64,000 nucleotides of DNA from Pseudopyrenochaeta lycopersici (taxonomy: Eukaryota > Ascomycota > Dothideomycetes > Pleosporales > Pseudopyrenochaetaceae), in NCBI GenBank assembly GCA_003313425.1, contig NHZP01000076.1, forward strand, positions 1-64,000, read 5' to 3'. The position numbers were made by a program, and so were the translations under genes. Shown one piece after another: positions 34,788 through 47,840 of the stretch. Within the stretch, counting starts at the first letter, position 1; each line of letters starts with the position of its first letter. The notes beneath the pieces were generated by a model. That model was not told where the DNA came from and searched no databases. It saw nothing but the letters and a program-made list of their open reading frames with translations.

Positions 34788-37700
34788 TCACTTCTTCTTC
34801 TTAATCTCCTTAATCCTCTTGCTACGACGAGGAGTCTGCGACAGTGCATGCAGATTTAACGCGCTTATGTTAGGTTGCGCTTGCCTAGGATAAGAAGGCG
34901 CGAGTGGAGGTCTTATAAGTAACTAACCAGGCGAATATTAACTCAGCGCCTGTTGCTGCAATAACAACCTTTATAAACTAGTATAAGTTAAAGTCTGTAG
35001 AGACTTAGTTACGCTTTAGATAGACAGACGCCTCAGTTTCTCCTTCCTGTCTAGCATCCTAGCAGCCTTACTATTAGGATTATTAGAAAGCTCCTTAAGA
35101 ACCTTATCTAGGGCAGTGCGTTATTTAACCTGCCTATTATGCTTCTACTACTTAGCTTCCTAAGCTAGATTTATACCTTTATTTAAGAAGAACGACCTGT
35201 TAGGTACGCTAAGGTCTCTGTCTTCCCTAAAAGTAAGCTTCTTATAATGCTAGTAGATAACCTAATAATTTTTAATTATCTTTACTATAGCCTTCCTAGT
35301 ATCCTTAATAAATTAACAGATTAAACTAGGGTTAGGCTAATCTATAAATAAGTTAGTTAGTTCCTCTAAAACTAGCGGAGAGTCCTATCTTAGCTAACAG
35401 CTCACAGCCTTAGTAATATTTAACGAGTATACTAGTATAACATCTCTAGGAAAGGCCCACTTAACGCCGCTATAGTAATTTAAGTGTCCAGAAGGTAACT
35501 TTAGCGCGGCAGTCAAGCTTTAAAAGGCAGCAGCAAGCTCTTAATAGAAGCCTATCTCAGGAATGTCTATCGTAGTCATGTCCTCTTCCACCTTAACAAA
35601 CTAAGGCAAGATAGTTCGTCGTTACTTAGTTGCAGGCCCAGTAGATCTATAAGGCAGCCTAGGATTAGAGATGCGGACGTAACCAGCCTTGCAAGGCTGA
35701 CTAAACTATTCAACGTCAGAGAATTTCGCACTGCAACTCTCTGGCCAGTCCCTCTTATCATCCTATCCCTTAATATAACTAGTAGAGTTCTTAAGTCCTA
35801 AGTTTTCTCGCTAGTTCTAGTACTTGTAGATAATATTATAAAAGCACAGTAGTATCTGCGTACAGTTATCCTTATCTTTATTATTAAAAGAGACGCTTCC
35901 TTAGATAATATCTACGCCTCTACCTAAGTATACAGCCTTAGAAATGTTTAAGTTAACGTAACAGAAGTAAGTCCTATCCCTAGGCTTAGTGTATTTCGTG
36001 TAGTAAGGGTAGGAAATTAGGTTAGGCTCTTTTCGCAAGACTGCGTATAGTAGCTAGTATTCAACGTTACCTTACACAAGCTGCTGTATTAACAAATAAT
36101 ATATTACCTGATACTAGCTAAGGTTGCTTTTACTATTAATTAGCCGCGTGTAGTAGAGGTATATGTTAAAACTTTAATCAAGGATTAAGACTAGCTCAGG
36201 ATCCTTAAAAATCCAGCTAAAGGCGTCGTAGGTAATACTACTGTATTCCTTAAATGCTTTAATATATACTCCCTAGTTAAGAGCCTTAGCAACTTCGTCC
36301 TAGTTAATTTAGACTTAAACTTTTGCTAGGCGATAATAATAGCTCTTTAGGTCTTAATGCGTATAGTCTCCTTAAAACAGGGCTAAGAACAGAACTTAAG
36401 TTACTAGGTCTAATTAGAGCTAGCCCTATTAATCCTAACAATAGTATAGTATCTTAAGCAGCTAAACTGTGTTTAAAATGCTGAGGCTTTAAGTAAGCAG
36501 GCCTATCTTACTAGCTACGTAACGGTAATATTGCTAGCACACCCTGCGATGGTTAAATACCTAACTACCCTGCCTATCCTTAAGAGTGCTAAAATTTACA
36601 CACTCTTAATACTAGGTATTAATTAGCTAAACGCGCTTACTATTATTTAACTTCCTAGACGTAAGCAACGCAGTTATCTTAACTAGAGCTGACTATTTGT
36701 TTATATAGTTACATCCCTTACGCGATTTTACTGCGATACTAGTTTTAAGCGAGATATCTTCTTTAATTAAGTCTTAAACGTTAATACTGTTATTAAGTGT
36801 TACTAGCAGCATTTCTAACTCTTCGCGTAACTACCTTACTAACTCTAAGTCTCTCACGCGAATCTTATCTAGAGCGAGAGGCTGCGTAGAGGGAAATCTC
36901 TAACGCTGCCTAAGATAGAATTTCTCTTAAAGAGCCTCTACTACCTTAACTTATTATTAAGTGCGCCTATTTCCTCTTAAATATTATTCTTCTAGCTAGA
37001 TTTCTTGAATGCTTTTAGCTGTAACAGACAGCTTATCTGTTTAAGGCTCGCCTAGCTTCTCTAGCTTATTCTAGATATTACTTCTAAATTCTTTACTTAT
37101 ACGTTAATAACTAAGACTAGAAGGCTTAATAACTTACGTGCGCCCTCTAATATTTAATAAAGTAGCAGGGCTTTAGCTTCTAGTACGTTTAGAGGCAGTT
37201 ATCGCTAAAGCTATCGTCTAGACGCTAACTTTAGTTACAGAATTATTCTTACTATTACTAGCAGCAGGAAGAAGTAACTTAGTCTGCTTATAATACCTAA
37301 AGTAATTCTCCTGCAGCTACTTAGGTAGAATAGGCACATTTAGAGGAAGCTTCGTCCCTGCATGCAATTACTTTCTATACTATTTAATTACCTCTGTCTA
37401 GAATATCTAGTTAAGGTACCCCTATCTAGAGCGCGTGTCTATATTATTAGCTGTAATCTTAGAGGCAGGTATCTTATGCTTATTAATAATGCCGCGCAAC
37501 TTAGCGTTACTGTCCTTATAATACTTCTTTATCTAAGTAGGCATATTAGCTATCTGCTAATATACTTCTTCTTAGTTAGTAATATTAATAAATCTATCTT
37601 ATCTCCTCCTTACAGATTATTATTAATAGTAAAGAGCTGTGTTAAGGAAGGGAGCGAGGTTATCTAGCGAGGTCCTACGTAGTAACTATTAGACTGCTGT

Positions 37701-38650
37701 TACACTAAAGTGCGAGTACACTACCTAAACAGAATATAGAATAAGAACCTACCTTAGTACATACTAATAGTGTTTATCTAGATAGGTAAACGCGCTCTCT
37801 ATCTCCTTTTTCCTCTTCTTCTTATAAGTATCTATATCCTTAAGTATAGGATATTACTGCTTAAAAGCAGTAATACCTCTATACTATAACATTAGGCTTA
37901 GTCTTCCTTTTAGAAATTCTCTAGTCGCGATAATAAGAGTTAAAGTCTTATTAAAGTAAGTCGCTAAGGCTACTATCTAATTATCTACTATACTCTTCTA
38001 TTTAACAGGTAAGATTTACAGTAAGCTTTAAACCTAAGTATCTACTGTAATCCCTGCGTACTAAAGTACTTTAATATTACTATAACGCTTAAGCTTAGTT
38101 CTATAGTCTTTAATAGCTTCTTTACTAGTAAATCGCACGATCTCTGTCAGCGCAGGCTTAATTATAGTCGCGGTTAGTTAAGGATTTAGATTTAATAGTA
38201 GGGGTAGACGCTTCCTAGGCTGTTTAGGTGTCTAAGGCAGCTGTAACATTACTTAAAGTTTATACCTAACAGGCACTTATGTGTTTACCTTAGAAAGTTT
38301 TAATAGATAGTAACAGGAAGTAAGAAAGAGAAACTTAGGCCCTGTAGGATTAACTACAGGCTTAAGATTTAGAGGGGGTTTAAGCAGCAGAGGGTATCTT
38401 TCCCTCCCTAACTTTACTTAAAAGCCCTACTAAGGCTCGTTAACATAGTAAAAGGTAAAGTTACTATTATTTTAACTCCTTTTTGTTACCTAATTAGCTA
38501 GCATAGCAGGTCCTCTTAAGAGTTAGCTATTTAGGAACGTTTCCTAAGCAGGTCTTATCTTACTGCTAAACGCAGCTATTAACTCACCTTCACACTTAAA
38601 AATATTAATTATCTTATCTTCTACCTCCTTTAATTAATTCTGTATCTTTA
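34788..38650 (-). pseudogene. Element L copy C ORF3, large extra frame with oxygenase-like C-terminus
   Basis: Counterpart of ORF3 in copy B. It ends with KRIKEIKKK and a TGA at 34,788-34,790; copy B has TAA there, so TGA is probably original. Copy C preserves residues lost in B: around 35,640 it reads STGPAT then RRTILP, supplying the Arg pair 10-11 residues after the putative distal His. Near 35,985 it reads YFCYVNLNI (Cys from an Arg codon), where B reads YFYYVNLNI. Stops are TAA/TAG. Start uncertain. The frame is absent from the other gypsy elements here. The open plus-strand run at 37,362-37,667 is a shadow of this frame. Confidence 0.7.
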
Positions 38651-39049
38651 AATTATCGCTCTGTAGTCTTATAGTTACGTTGCAGCTGTTAGCGCAGATA
38701 TTAAGTTGTCTAGCTAATCAGATTTTAGCAGGTCTCGCTAAGCTTACCTAGCGATTGCTGATTAGCCAGATTCTTTAACACCCTAGTTTCTCTACTATTT
38801 TTAATCGCGCAATAAGGAGATTAACCTCCTAGCGACTCTAAATAATATTTCGTTTAGTTTTAACTTATTTTTATGTGCCTAGGAGGTTGCGCTGCGTGTA
38901 TATAATACTGAATATGTAAAAATATGCGAAAATTTAATAAAGGAAATACAGCCCCTCCCCTACTTTAAGATGAAAGCCCGTCCCTTAGGCTTAAGCAAGC
39001 TTATCTTCTAAGTTAGAATTAATTTCTAAATTAGGTATTTAAATATATT

Positions 39050-42000
39050 ATTGTCTCTTAGTCTCTATTAAAGATCTTAGTATAATAATAGGATAGCTAC
39101 GCGTAGTTAGCTATATTATATCTTTAGATAAATCTAAGTTTATAGGAGGATTATTCTCTTTCTCTTATAACTAAATCGCGTCTTAGTTAGGATTCTTAAT
39201 AACTGTAAACTTATTATCTTAAGAGTTATTAGATTAAGCAGGTAGTAGTAAAAAGTTAGCTTTAGCATCCTATAATAATAGATCTTATAGCTTTACGCGA
39301 CCTTAATACTCCTAAGCAACCTTACTTTTATCTTAAGGTACCTACAGTTTAAGTCTCTATCCTAGGGTAGTGTTTCTAAATCGCGTGCTATTAAGGTCTA
39401 TAAGTTAATAATTACCTTAATCCTAGTTAGTATAAAAGACTTTATATAGTTCTAGCTATCTGCTCGTAAGCTTCTTATCTCTTAACATGTTAATATCTCT
39501 AGCTAAGTCTTATATTAGTATAAAGTTATTATCTTTAATTTCTCCTTAATAAATCTCCTTATAATTATCTTAATATTCCTTCTTTTTGCGTTATAGGCGC
39601 TTAGTTCTTAACACTACGTCCTTAAGAAATTAATCTCTTAAATCTAGCTGCATAGCTCGCACTGCTAATAACTAGCCTCTTAATGTTACTTATTTAAATA
39701 GTAATGTCTGCTATATTAGAAGAGTAAGCTTAATTAGAAGTACTAGATTCTAACTAGTAACTAACTAATAAGGAGAATATCTAGTCTAACTCTGCGTAGA
39801 AATTCTGTCTGCCTATAATACAGTTAGAAGATTATTAACCTAAGGTCTAGGAAGCTTTATAAGTGCGTTACATATTAGCTTATAACTACCCTTAATTTTT
39901 CCTATAGCCTAAGGGTTATATACTAATACTTAGATTCTCCTAATATAATAAATCTTAGTAAGGGCTTTAACTACCTTTCTAAAATTAGGTCCGCCGTCTA
40001 TAGTAAGTGTCCTTATTATACTCTAGTAATATAAGATTTTCTTATATAAAAACTTAGCGATAGTAGATAACTTATTATTAGCTATTACTCGTGCCTCTAG
40101 CTATCTACTAAGGTATTCTCGTGTAATTATAATAAATTTCTTTCTTTAATAATATAGTATGTAAACAACGTCTATAGTAACTCGTTCCTATAATACGTAA
40201 CAGTAGGTATTTATTAGCATCTCTTACTTGCGACTTAATAATCTTCGCTAGTACTATTCGCATGATGTAATCGCGCGTCGCACCTCCTTATGCATCCTTT
40301 CCTACTAGTATTGTTAAGCAAGTATTAAATAGACACTATTTACTCCTCTATAACTAATCTGTTAATATATTTCTTATATAGCTATAGTCTTAAGGTTAGG
40401 ATTATCTATAACTTAATAAATAGCTATATTCCTTATAGACTTTTAGAAGAGATACCCTTCTCGCATAAAGAAATTTATTACCCTCTTTTTTTATACTCTA
40501 AGTTGCGCCCTTATAAGGCCTTTAGGCTTCTTAAATCTTATTAAGAACTAAGTAATTACTTTAGACTTATCTAAGTATTACTTATTTAGTACCATACTTA
40601 TCTTAGCAGGTAAAGTAAACTTAAGGTTAGTAATTACGTTTTTAATAAAATCTTTAAGGTTATCTTTAGTCTCGTCTAGCTGTTCTTATCTCTAGCTTTA
40701 GGTAACGTAATAACGCATTAGTAATAACATTCTTCTTTCTAGGAACATACTTAATATTAAAGTCCTAAGTAAGGATAGCTGCGAGCTACCTGTTTTAGAC
40801 TAACCTAGGGACGTTAGGCGATAATCTATTAAGTTAATAAATAAGCGTCTGAGCGTCCGTTTTAATAGTAAAATGTTGTCTATATAACTAGGTTCTGAAT
40901 TTCTTTAACGCCCATAATACTGCCTTATACTTAAGCTTTATTAAGTGCTAGAGACTCTTAGCTTTTAACTAAATTGTACTTTTAAATTAATATAGGTATC
41001 TCTTTCTATCTGCTCTAATCTGTTTAAGAGACGCGCCTGCGCCTTCCTTGCTCGCATCTACTGCTATAAAAATTATACCTCTATTCTTATAGTTAGGACT
41101 CGCTAACGCTAGGGCTAAAGTAATATATTACTTTAAGGTACGCATAGCCTCTTATTAAGCTTCCTGCTATATCTATTTAACGCTAGTCCTTATTAACTAG
41201 AATAGGGGCTTTGCGCGAATAGTAAAGCTAGGCACTTATATCCTGTAGTAGACGCAGATACCTATAAACGCCCTTACTTCTTTTATATTTCTGTATTCTA
41301 GCTAATCTAGAATCTTAGCTACTTTCTATTAATCTAGATGTCTTCCTTGCGCAGTAACCTTATATCTAACTACCCCTAATCTAGAGACTCCCTAATAATA
41401 CTTCTTGCCTAAAATTATAGCTCTAGCTCTTTCTATATTAGCTAGGGCCCTGTCTAGCTATTAAATATGTTCTAACATATATCTTCTTACTCTAGGAAAT
41501 GCTTCTTCTCCTCTATAGTTAGTTTTAGGACCGCTAGTAGTAATATTGTCTATAAAAGGAATAGTATATAGCTAATAATCCTTTATAATCTTTGTAACTA
41601 CTCGCTAAAAGACTGTAACTAAGTTAGTCGCGCCTTAAACTATTGTATAGTATTAAAGTAAACTAATTAGCGTATAAAAGGTAGTTATATCTCTGCTGTC
41701 TAGATAAAGTGTAATCTAGTTATATCCTGAGAATAGATCTATAAGAGATAGAATATAACATCTACTAAAATACTTAGAGAATTTATCTGCTGTTAGAGGC
41801 AGATTAGCATCCCTAAGAGATACTGCGTTTATCTTAATTAACCTAAGTATTATCTAATAACTCTTATCCTTCTTTTTAACTAGAAACTATAAGTTTCTGT
41901 ACTAACTAGCGCATCTTTCTAGTACCCCTTAATTAAGTCTGTTATTAAACATTGTAACTACCTCTTCCTTAACAGCTCGCGCTATTAGGAACGATTTTTC

Positions 42001-45000
42001 TTACTAAGCTTTATATATAATAGTCTGTATCTTATATAGAGGACATACATCCTTAATAATTCGTCCCATCTTAGAGAAAGTAAAGGCGATTACGCCTTCT
42101 CTGTTTATTAATATTTTAATAAATAACTAAACTTATAATTTTATTAACTTAGATCTAAACTTTAGTAAGGCTAGCCTTTCTAGTATTAATCTTATACCTT
42201 ATAAGAATACTGCATGTCTGTACTTAAAAAGGTAATTAAAAGGTCTAATATTAGGAGGTCTTAGACTTTTTCTTAAGAGTTGTAGTTTAACAGCATGTTG
42301 CTTCTAATCCTTACACCTAAACTCCTTAATATCTGATGCTGCAGGAATATCTATAGGTCGTACCTTGTTAGCTACCCTCTTATGCAGGGTATTAACCTGA
42401 CTGTCTGTGCACTTCCTTCTCTTTTCCTATTGCGCCTGACGGTTGAGTTCACACATAAATGAAAAAGACTCTAATTCTTGTACTACTAAAGGATCCTTAG
42501 AGGCTCTAACTCTATAGCTTATTACTTACTTTACCTATTCTTTAAATCGCTGCTTATTATTAGTTGTAAAAATAGGTAAAAATTTACTAAATCTAATAGA
42601 AGCTTTTATAAACTCAGCCTCTTAAATATACTTAACCTAAGTATAAGATAAATAAGATTCTAAACTAAAACATTATCTTAGGTATCTTCTACTTAAATCT
42701 AGATACTCCTCCCTAGAAAGGGTATCTGCTATATATTTTCCTTATCTTTAGGAGTTAGTATATAGTCTCTTAGATACAGCGGAGCAGGATTAGAGGCTAT
42801 AAAGACGGCGTTTCTGTCTCTATTCTTAGAAATAATCCTGCACGTAATTCTTCTATATACGTTATACTAAATTAATAACCTTACTAAAGCGCACTAAGGT
42901 CTACTTAAAATCGCTAATCTTGTTAGGTTTTAAATGATCCTAAAGTAACTGATAACAGTTACCTCCCCTACTTTAACTAGGACACTCCACGCAGTTCCTA
43001 TAAAGAGATTAGTGCTTCTATTTGCAGTAACTACTCTATCTTAATGCGAGCTACCTTACTTATAGTCTTTATATGTAAGCTTTAATACTTTAGCTGCACT
43101 ATATCTTAAAAGGTTTATCTGTGCGCTAGTATTAATAAGACACTTTACTACATGCCTATTAAATAAGGCCTAGCAGGTTAGAAGGTTATACTATACGTAA
43201 GCTATGCCTATCTTCTTTTAAATTATTATAGCTTCTTGTTTAGTAGGATTAACTAAAGCTTTATGCTAAGTATTATATATTCTTAGGGCCTTATACCTAG
43301 TTTAGGCATTAAAAGTCCTAAATTATATTAAGTTAAGCCCTAAATTCGGTCCTTTTTTAAGACTAACAGTCTCTTCTTAATTTAATTTAACCTTTTCTTT
43401 ATTAGAAAAATGCCTCTAAACATCCCTAATAACTTAGGTAGACGCGGGGTTGTGCAGGGTAAGGCACTGCGGTGTTAGCCAATTAGGTTCCAGCAGGTCT
43501 CGCTTAGCTGACCTGGCGATTACTAATTGGCTAGCTGGCCTAATACTCAATTCTACGGCGTTCACGCTAGCTAACAACGCGGCAGGCTTATTAATTACTT
43601 TTAATATATTTCTAACTTATTTTTAAAGCTAATATTAGCTTATAAGGTCCCTAAAAGTTATACCACGCACCTCCTAACGCAGTATAGTAGTAGCGATACA
43701 GTTTAGATACGGGCCTAGCAAATAACGGAGCTCTGTATTAGTAAGGCTATTATTCTAGTTCTTCTTTTCCTTATTCTAACTAATAAATTTAGGCTTAGCT
43801 TTTAAATCCTAAAAGCTTCTATCGTTATCTAGAAGCTATATAAGAGAGAATAGCTTATTATAGGCTTAGCTAGCGAATAGAATTAGCTCTACTCGCTTAA
43901 ATTCCTTAATATCTATTAGTTTAAATACAGTGTTACCTTTTATAGTAGGCATATAATAGTCTTTAACTATAACTTGCTTTAGTTACTTAGAATAAGGAGG
44001 TTTAGTAGGAGCTTACTTCTATACTTTACTCTACCTAACTTTCTTAAGAACTAGATCTTTCCTGATATTCTGACGCGTTTAAGAGCGTGTTACTGTATAA
44101 GTTAAGCTAGCATTTACTGCTCCTTCTTTAAAAGCACTAAGAATAATGTCCTGAGATGTAACTTTATTAAGGGCAAAACACGCCTTAGTTAAGCCTCTTA
44201 GTAATATCCTAATGTTCTGAAAGTTCAGAAGATCCTTAGCTAGGCTTATAGCTGCCCTGCTATATCTATCTTCTGTAATTATATTTGTATTAGAACTAAC
44301 TACCTTCTGTTACTACGCAGCTAGTAGTTTAAGCTTTTAATATTAAGTAGGCCTTAAGTCTACTCTATTAAACTTCTCTAGATATACTGCTAACGCTAGC
44401 TAATCTAGAATATTGTTAGTAACTCTATAATACTCCTACATTTTCTGTTTTAACTAATAGAGCTGCAGTACTTAGGGTACAGTTTCTTAGATTTGCCCTA
44501 ACCTCTTGTGCGAAGGACTAAAATAGTAAGTCTTATATCTAACTTCTCTATTCTACTTAAAGCTAATCTAGCTAAGATATAAAAGCAGCTAATATAGCTT
44601 ACATTCTCTCGTAATATAACTAGGGAGGTTGCACATATTATAAGTGTTTCGATATTCACGGCCTTAGATAGTAATCGCGCCTTACTAAGGATTTAAGCTG
44701 CGAGGAGCTGTTGTTATGTAAAAGCTATTATTCCTTTCTAATAGTGGCTGCTTAGCATTATCTCTTAAGACAACTCGGCTAATAAAGTACGCGTACGTAG
44801 CTGGGTTCCTTAGAATCTAACCCAGTTTGGGATGAACTATTATCTCGTTGACCTTAGCTAGGCTAATCTTCTAGTCGCCGAGGGCTAAAATAAGGTCTTA
44901 AACCTCTAGATCTATACTAGGTAGAAGAGTAGGCCTAGCTTCCTCTTAAACCTTACTTTTCTTATACTTATTAACTGCATCCTTTAGTTACTTAGCTATT

Positions 45001-45791
45001 AATATTTTCTTTTCTTAATCTAGGATCTGGTGTGCAAGCTTAGCCTCTCTTTCTGTATAGCTAGGGGATATCTGTTTTATCCCCTCTCTCTAGCGGTACA
45101 CGCGCTTAAGATACGTATAAATCTTCTTAATATTAAAACTCTCTAGCTTGTCTGGAATTAGTCCTTTATGTATGTAGATAAAGATTATGTCCTAGTCTTC
45201 TCTTAGGAGGCCTCTAGCGAAAAAGAAGCCAACCTCTGTCTTATGTAGCTAGCCTGTCTTAATGCAAGCGTTACTATACGCCGCGAAGTTAGTTAAATAC
45301 TTAGATAGCCCTAGGAATTTTCTTGACGTCTTAGAAACATAGGTCTCTAGGAACGCTCGCGTTCCTATGCGTTAAGCTATATCTTAATCGTGCTAATACT
45401 CTTTTATTGCTTCTTAAAGCTTCTTCTAGTCTAGTACCCTATATAGCCTTATTTTCTTAATAAAGCTTCTATATATAGTGTTACAGAAGTCTAGAAGGAT
45501 TCTTATCTTTTAATAGTTATTATAGCTACTATTATCTGCTTGGCGATTAAAGTTATCTAGGAACTTAGTAATATCCTTTCCTATAAATAGAAAGTCTTTC
45601 CTTGCTAGCCTTATAGGTATAAGTACTTTGCTAGTATCTATAGTGTGTTTTTTAATAACCTTAATAGCTGGCGTAAGATTTAATCTGAATAATAGCGAAT
45701 CTGGTGTTAATTCAGCTATAAGGATAGCTGAAGGCTGAATCCTAAATAGGCTACTACAGCCCTTTAGTATAACTAAATAAGGAGACTGCAA
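39050..45791 (-). pseudogene. Element L copy C gag-pol
   Basis: Minus-strand gag begins at 45,791 (or at the methionine 24 codons later) and has a 93-codon stop-free start. Approximate domains by mirror position to copy B: gag 45,791-43,400, protease 43,200-42,800, RT 42,150-41,550, RNase H 41,270-40,660, integrase 40,480-39,790, tail to 39,050. At about 40,265-40,290 the complement encodes the RRAITSCE segment of the integrase zinc-binding domain. No insertions; inactivated by TAA/TAG. Confidence 0.85.
43476..43533 (-). repeat. Hairpin 1 of element L (copy C)
   Basis: Best-preserved copy: perfect 11-bp outer stem, 7/7 internal loop, 6-bp inner stem (CAGGTC/GACCTG), 10-nt loop. 58 bp in total, little RIP. 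Confidence 0.85.
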
Positions 45792-46052
45792 CTACTAGGC
45801 AGTTCCTTGCTAACGCTAATAATTAACTAAAATCTAATACTGTACTACTTCTGAATTGTTTCCTAATCGTTTATAGCTATTCTTGTTTCTGTTTTCTATT
45901 GTCTTATTCTTGTTCTTGTTATTGTCCTGCTACTACTAAGTTAGCTTCCGCTTATTATATAGGAAGTCTTCATTTATTATAGCAAGATAATAAGGACACA
46001 GCCTTAACAGAGCTGGTCCCTGTTAGCTCTTAGCTTTAAAAATGTAGAGGGG

Positions 46053-46160
46053 GTGGCCGTAACAGCGCTATCCCTCTGTAAGGTTCTAAAGGTTGGCCGC
46101 AACAGCACTATCCCTCTTAAAGGTTCTAAAGGCTGGCCGCAACAGCGCTATCCCCCTTAA
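46053..46160 (-). repeat. 40-bp tandem repeat in the leader of copy C
   Basis: Nearly three units of 40 bp, each with GGCCGCAACAGCGCTATCCC, mirroring the leader repeat of copy B. Low RIP. Confidence 0.9.
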
Positions 46161-46348
46161 AGGTTCGTTAGGGTTAAACAGACACCCAGCTCTTTCTAGG
46201 TAATCCTATAATCTCTGTATCGTAATATAGCGCTCTTATATTTGTGTTTTTAACGTTGACAGTTTAATGCTATGTAGGCTTTTTCTGCTCTTATTAGCTG
46301 TAGCCTAACTAGAATAGACTGTTATGCCCCTTAGGCTTCGCTATTATT

Positions 46349-46726
46349 TGTAGAGTTAATAAGGTAGTTTAGTATAATCCCGCAGTTGTAGTGTTGTAAA
46401 TAAGAGGTAAAGTTAGAATTAAACGTGCGTGAATAACAGGAGCAGCCCTGCCTATGCAGTCTGCTAGAAACGAAGGTAAGTATGGAGCCTGATTAAAAGT
46501 AATAAATAAAATAGTCTGAAATCTTATTGAATTAACGTAGCTAATACACTAGCTACTTTGTAAAATCCTAGTTTTGAAGTGAATTCTCGTAGTGTGTAGT
46601 GCATGGTGCATCACGTTTGGTGCATGACGTTGAGATCTCTCGCATCTCCAAGTTTTATCACCAAATTTCGCTGACAAAGGAAACCCATCATCACCTGATT
46701 GCCCAGGTACCCTGTGCAACGGCACA
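46349..46726 (-). repeat. Element L copy C 5' LTR
   Basis: 378 bp. The inner end (46,349 onwards) is RIP-mutated (TGTAGAGTTAATAAGG); the outer end keeps CACCTGATTGCCCAGG and GTGCAACGGCACA. Confidence 0.95.
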
Positions 46727-47838
46727 GTAGTATAGTAGGCCCGTAGTTATCTTAAATAAGTTACTTAAGGAGATAGATAGGATTATCTAAGAAGAGAGAT
46801 TTAAAGTAAGAAAGCTCTTATAGCTTAAGCTAAGCTTTAAGGCTAGTATTAAAGAAGTCTTACTATATACTATTTTACGTGTAATAAGTAATACTATAAG
46901 CTACTCTAAGTATATTATATACTAAAAGAGATAAGTTAATAGTAGTATAGCTTAAGCTAGAAAATCTTAAGTACTTACTATACTTTAGCGCTATCTTAAT
47001 ATATGTAACTAGTACTATATCAGGTTTTCTAATATGATATATTAGGCTACTAGTCTTTAGGGTAGTATATATATTATACGTAAGTTAGGTAAGTGCTACT
47101 ATAGTAACTATATCTAGTAATAAGATAAAAGAGATAATTATAAGTATAACCTTAAGAAAGTATATACTTAAGTAGCTATTAGCTTTAACTTTAAGTTAAA
47201 TCTTACTTCTTATAATATTCTTAGTAATAGTAATAGTAAGATAATATAGCGCGCTTATATAGATTAAATCTTTTAGCCTATTATTAAGCCTTAGCTTAAA
47301 GAAAGAGACTACTTTATACTTAAGAAGGATAGTAACTTAAGCTATAAGCTAAGTAAAAATAATATAGTATAGTAGTAGAAAGATTAAAATAAGCTTAAGA
47401 GCTACTTTAACTATTACTTTAGCCCTAACTTAACTTTTATAGAAAATTACTAGTAACTACCTAAGTAGTATATTAAGAAATTTCTATACTAAGATAAGAG
47501 AGATATATATAAGCTTACTCTTAAGGGCTAAAAGAAGGTAAATTAAGACTTTATTAATAAGCGTATTATATCTATACTAAATAAGCTAAGAGATTATATT
47601 AAAATAAGTAGTTAAATAACTAAGTAGTAACCTAGTAAGCCTAGGCTTATAGGTACCCTATCTTAATAGCTATAATACTAAAAAATAATAGATATAGCTG
47701 CCTCTAGTTAATCTATAGCCTTAAGTTAAAATTAGCTTAAAAAATACTTAAATAACCTCCTCTCTATAGTAATTTGTGTGTGTTGGGGGATGCTAAGGCA
47801 TCCGCGGTGCGGGCTTTTTTGTCACCCGCGTGGATAGT
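46727..47838 (+). mobile_element. Tc1-like (DDE_3) transposon remnant, right part
   Basis: Right end of a Tc1/mariner-type element. It ends with a GC-rich terminal repeat: the 30-bp core is at 47,803-47,832 and the end at 47,838, followed by TA. The left end is cut by copy C. A small hairpin GGATGC/GCATCC (47,787-47,802) precedes the core. Confidence 0.75.
46728..47630 (+). pseudogene. DDE_3-type Tc1-like transposase, C-terminal two thirds
   Basis: One frame throughout (301 codons kept) with only TAA/TAG stops. Recognisable pieces: RFSNMIY where the family has a first catalytic Asp (Asp to Asn, about 47,030); IYIIRKLGK (about 47,068-47,095); RAYID and I-PIIKP (about 47,250-47,295); DYFILKKDSNLSY with the second Asp kept (about 47,310-47,345); SPNLTFIENY with the third acidic residue Glu kept (about 47,434-47,463). 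It ends ITK, stop, TAA at 47,628, matching a family end in a Met-Thr-Gly-Trp-like tail. Family identity is from memory of the motif order. Confidence 0.75.
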
Positions 47839-47840
47839 TA

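Larger units (their letters stand above)
33977..46726 (-). mobile_element. Element L copy C, full-length 12.75-kb gypsy element
   Basis: 12,750 bp with two 378-bp LTRs (33,977-34,354 and 46,349-46,726), coding on the minus strand. Order in its own 5'-3' sense: LTR, leader with 40-bp repeats, gag, PR, RT, RNase H, IN, ORF3, polypurine tract, LTR. GTAG precedes and follows it, a possible 4-bp duplication, but the flanking elements differ (gypsy-3 left, Tc1-like right). Near mirror image of copy B; an offset of about 95,751 minus position converts between them. Confidence 0.95.

Noticed and set aside
35576..35761. 61-codon minus-strand frame inside ORF3 of copy C
   Set aside because: Same strand as ORF3 but its translation does not match the ORF3 frame seen in copy B; an alternative frame opened by chance.
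37362..37667. A 101-codon plus-strand open frame
   Set aside because: It lies antisense to ORF3 of element L copy C, has no matching frame in copy B and shows no recognisable motif; a shadow frame in RIP-altered DNA.
46727..46730. GTAG on both sides of copy C taken as proof of a clean insertion
   Set aside because: The left flank is GTAG-rich (CAGTAGTAG) and the two flanks belong to different elements, so the match may be chance.
47805..47830. GCGGG...CTTTTTT resembling a bacterial intrinsic terminator
   Set aside because: It is the terminal repeat core of a Tc1-like element and recurs at 62,185; the organism is a fungus.
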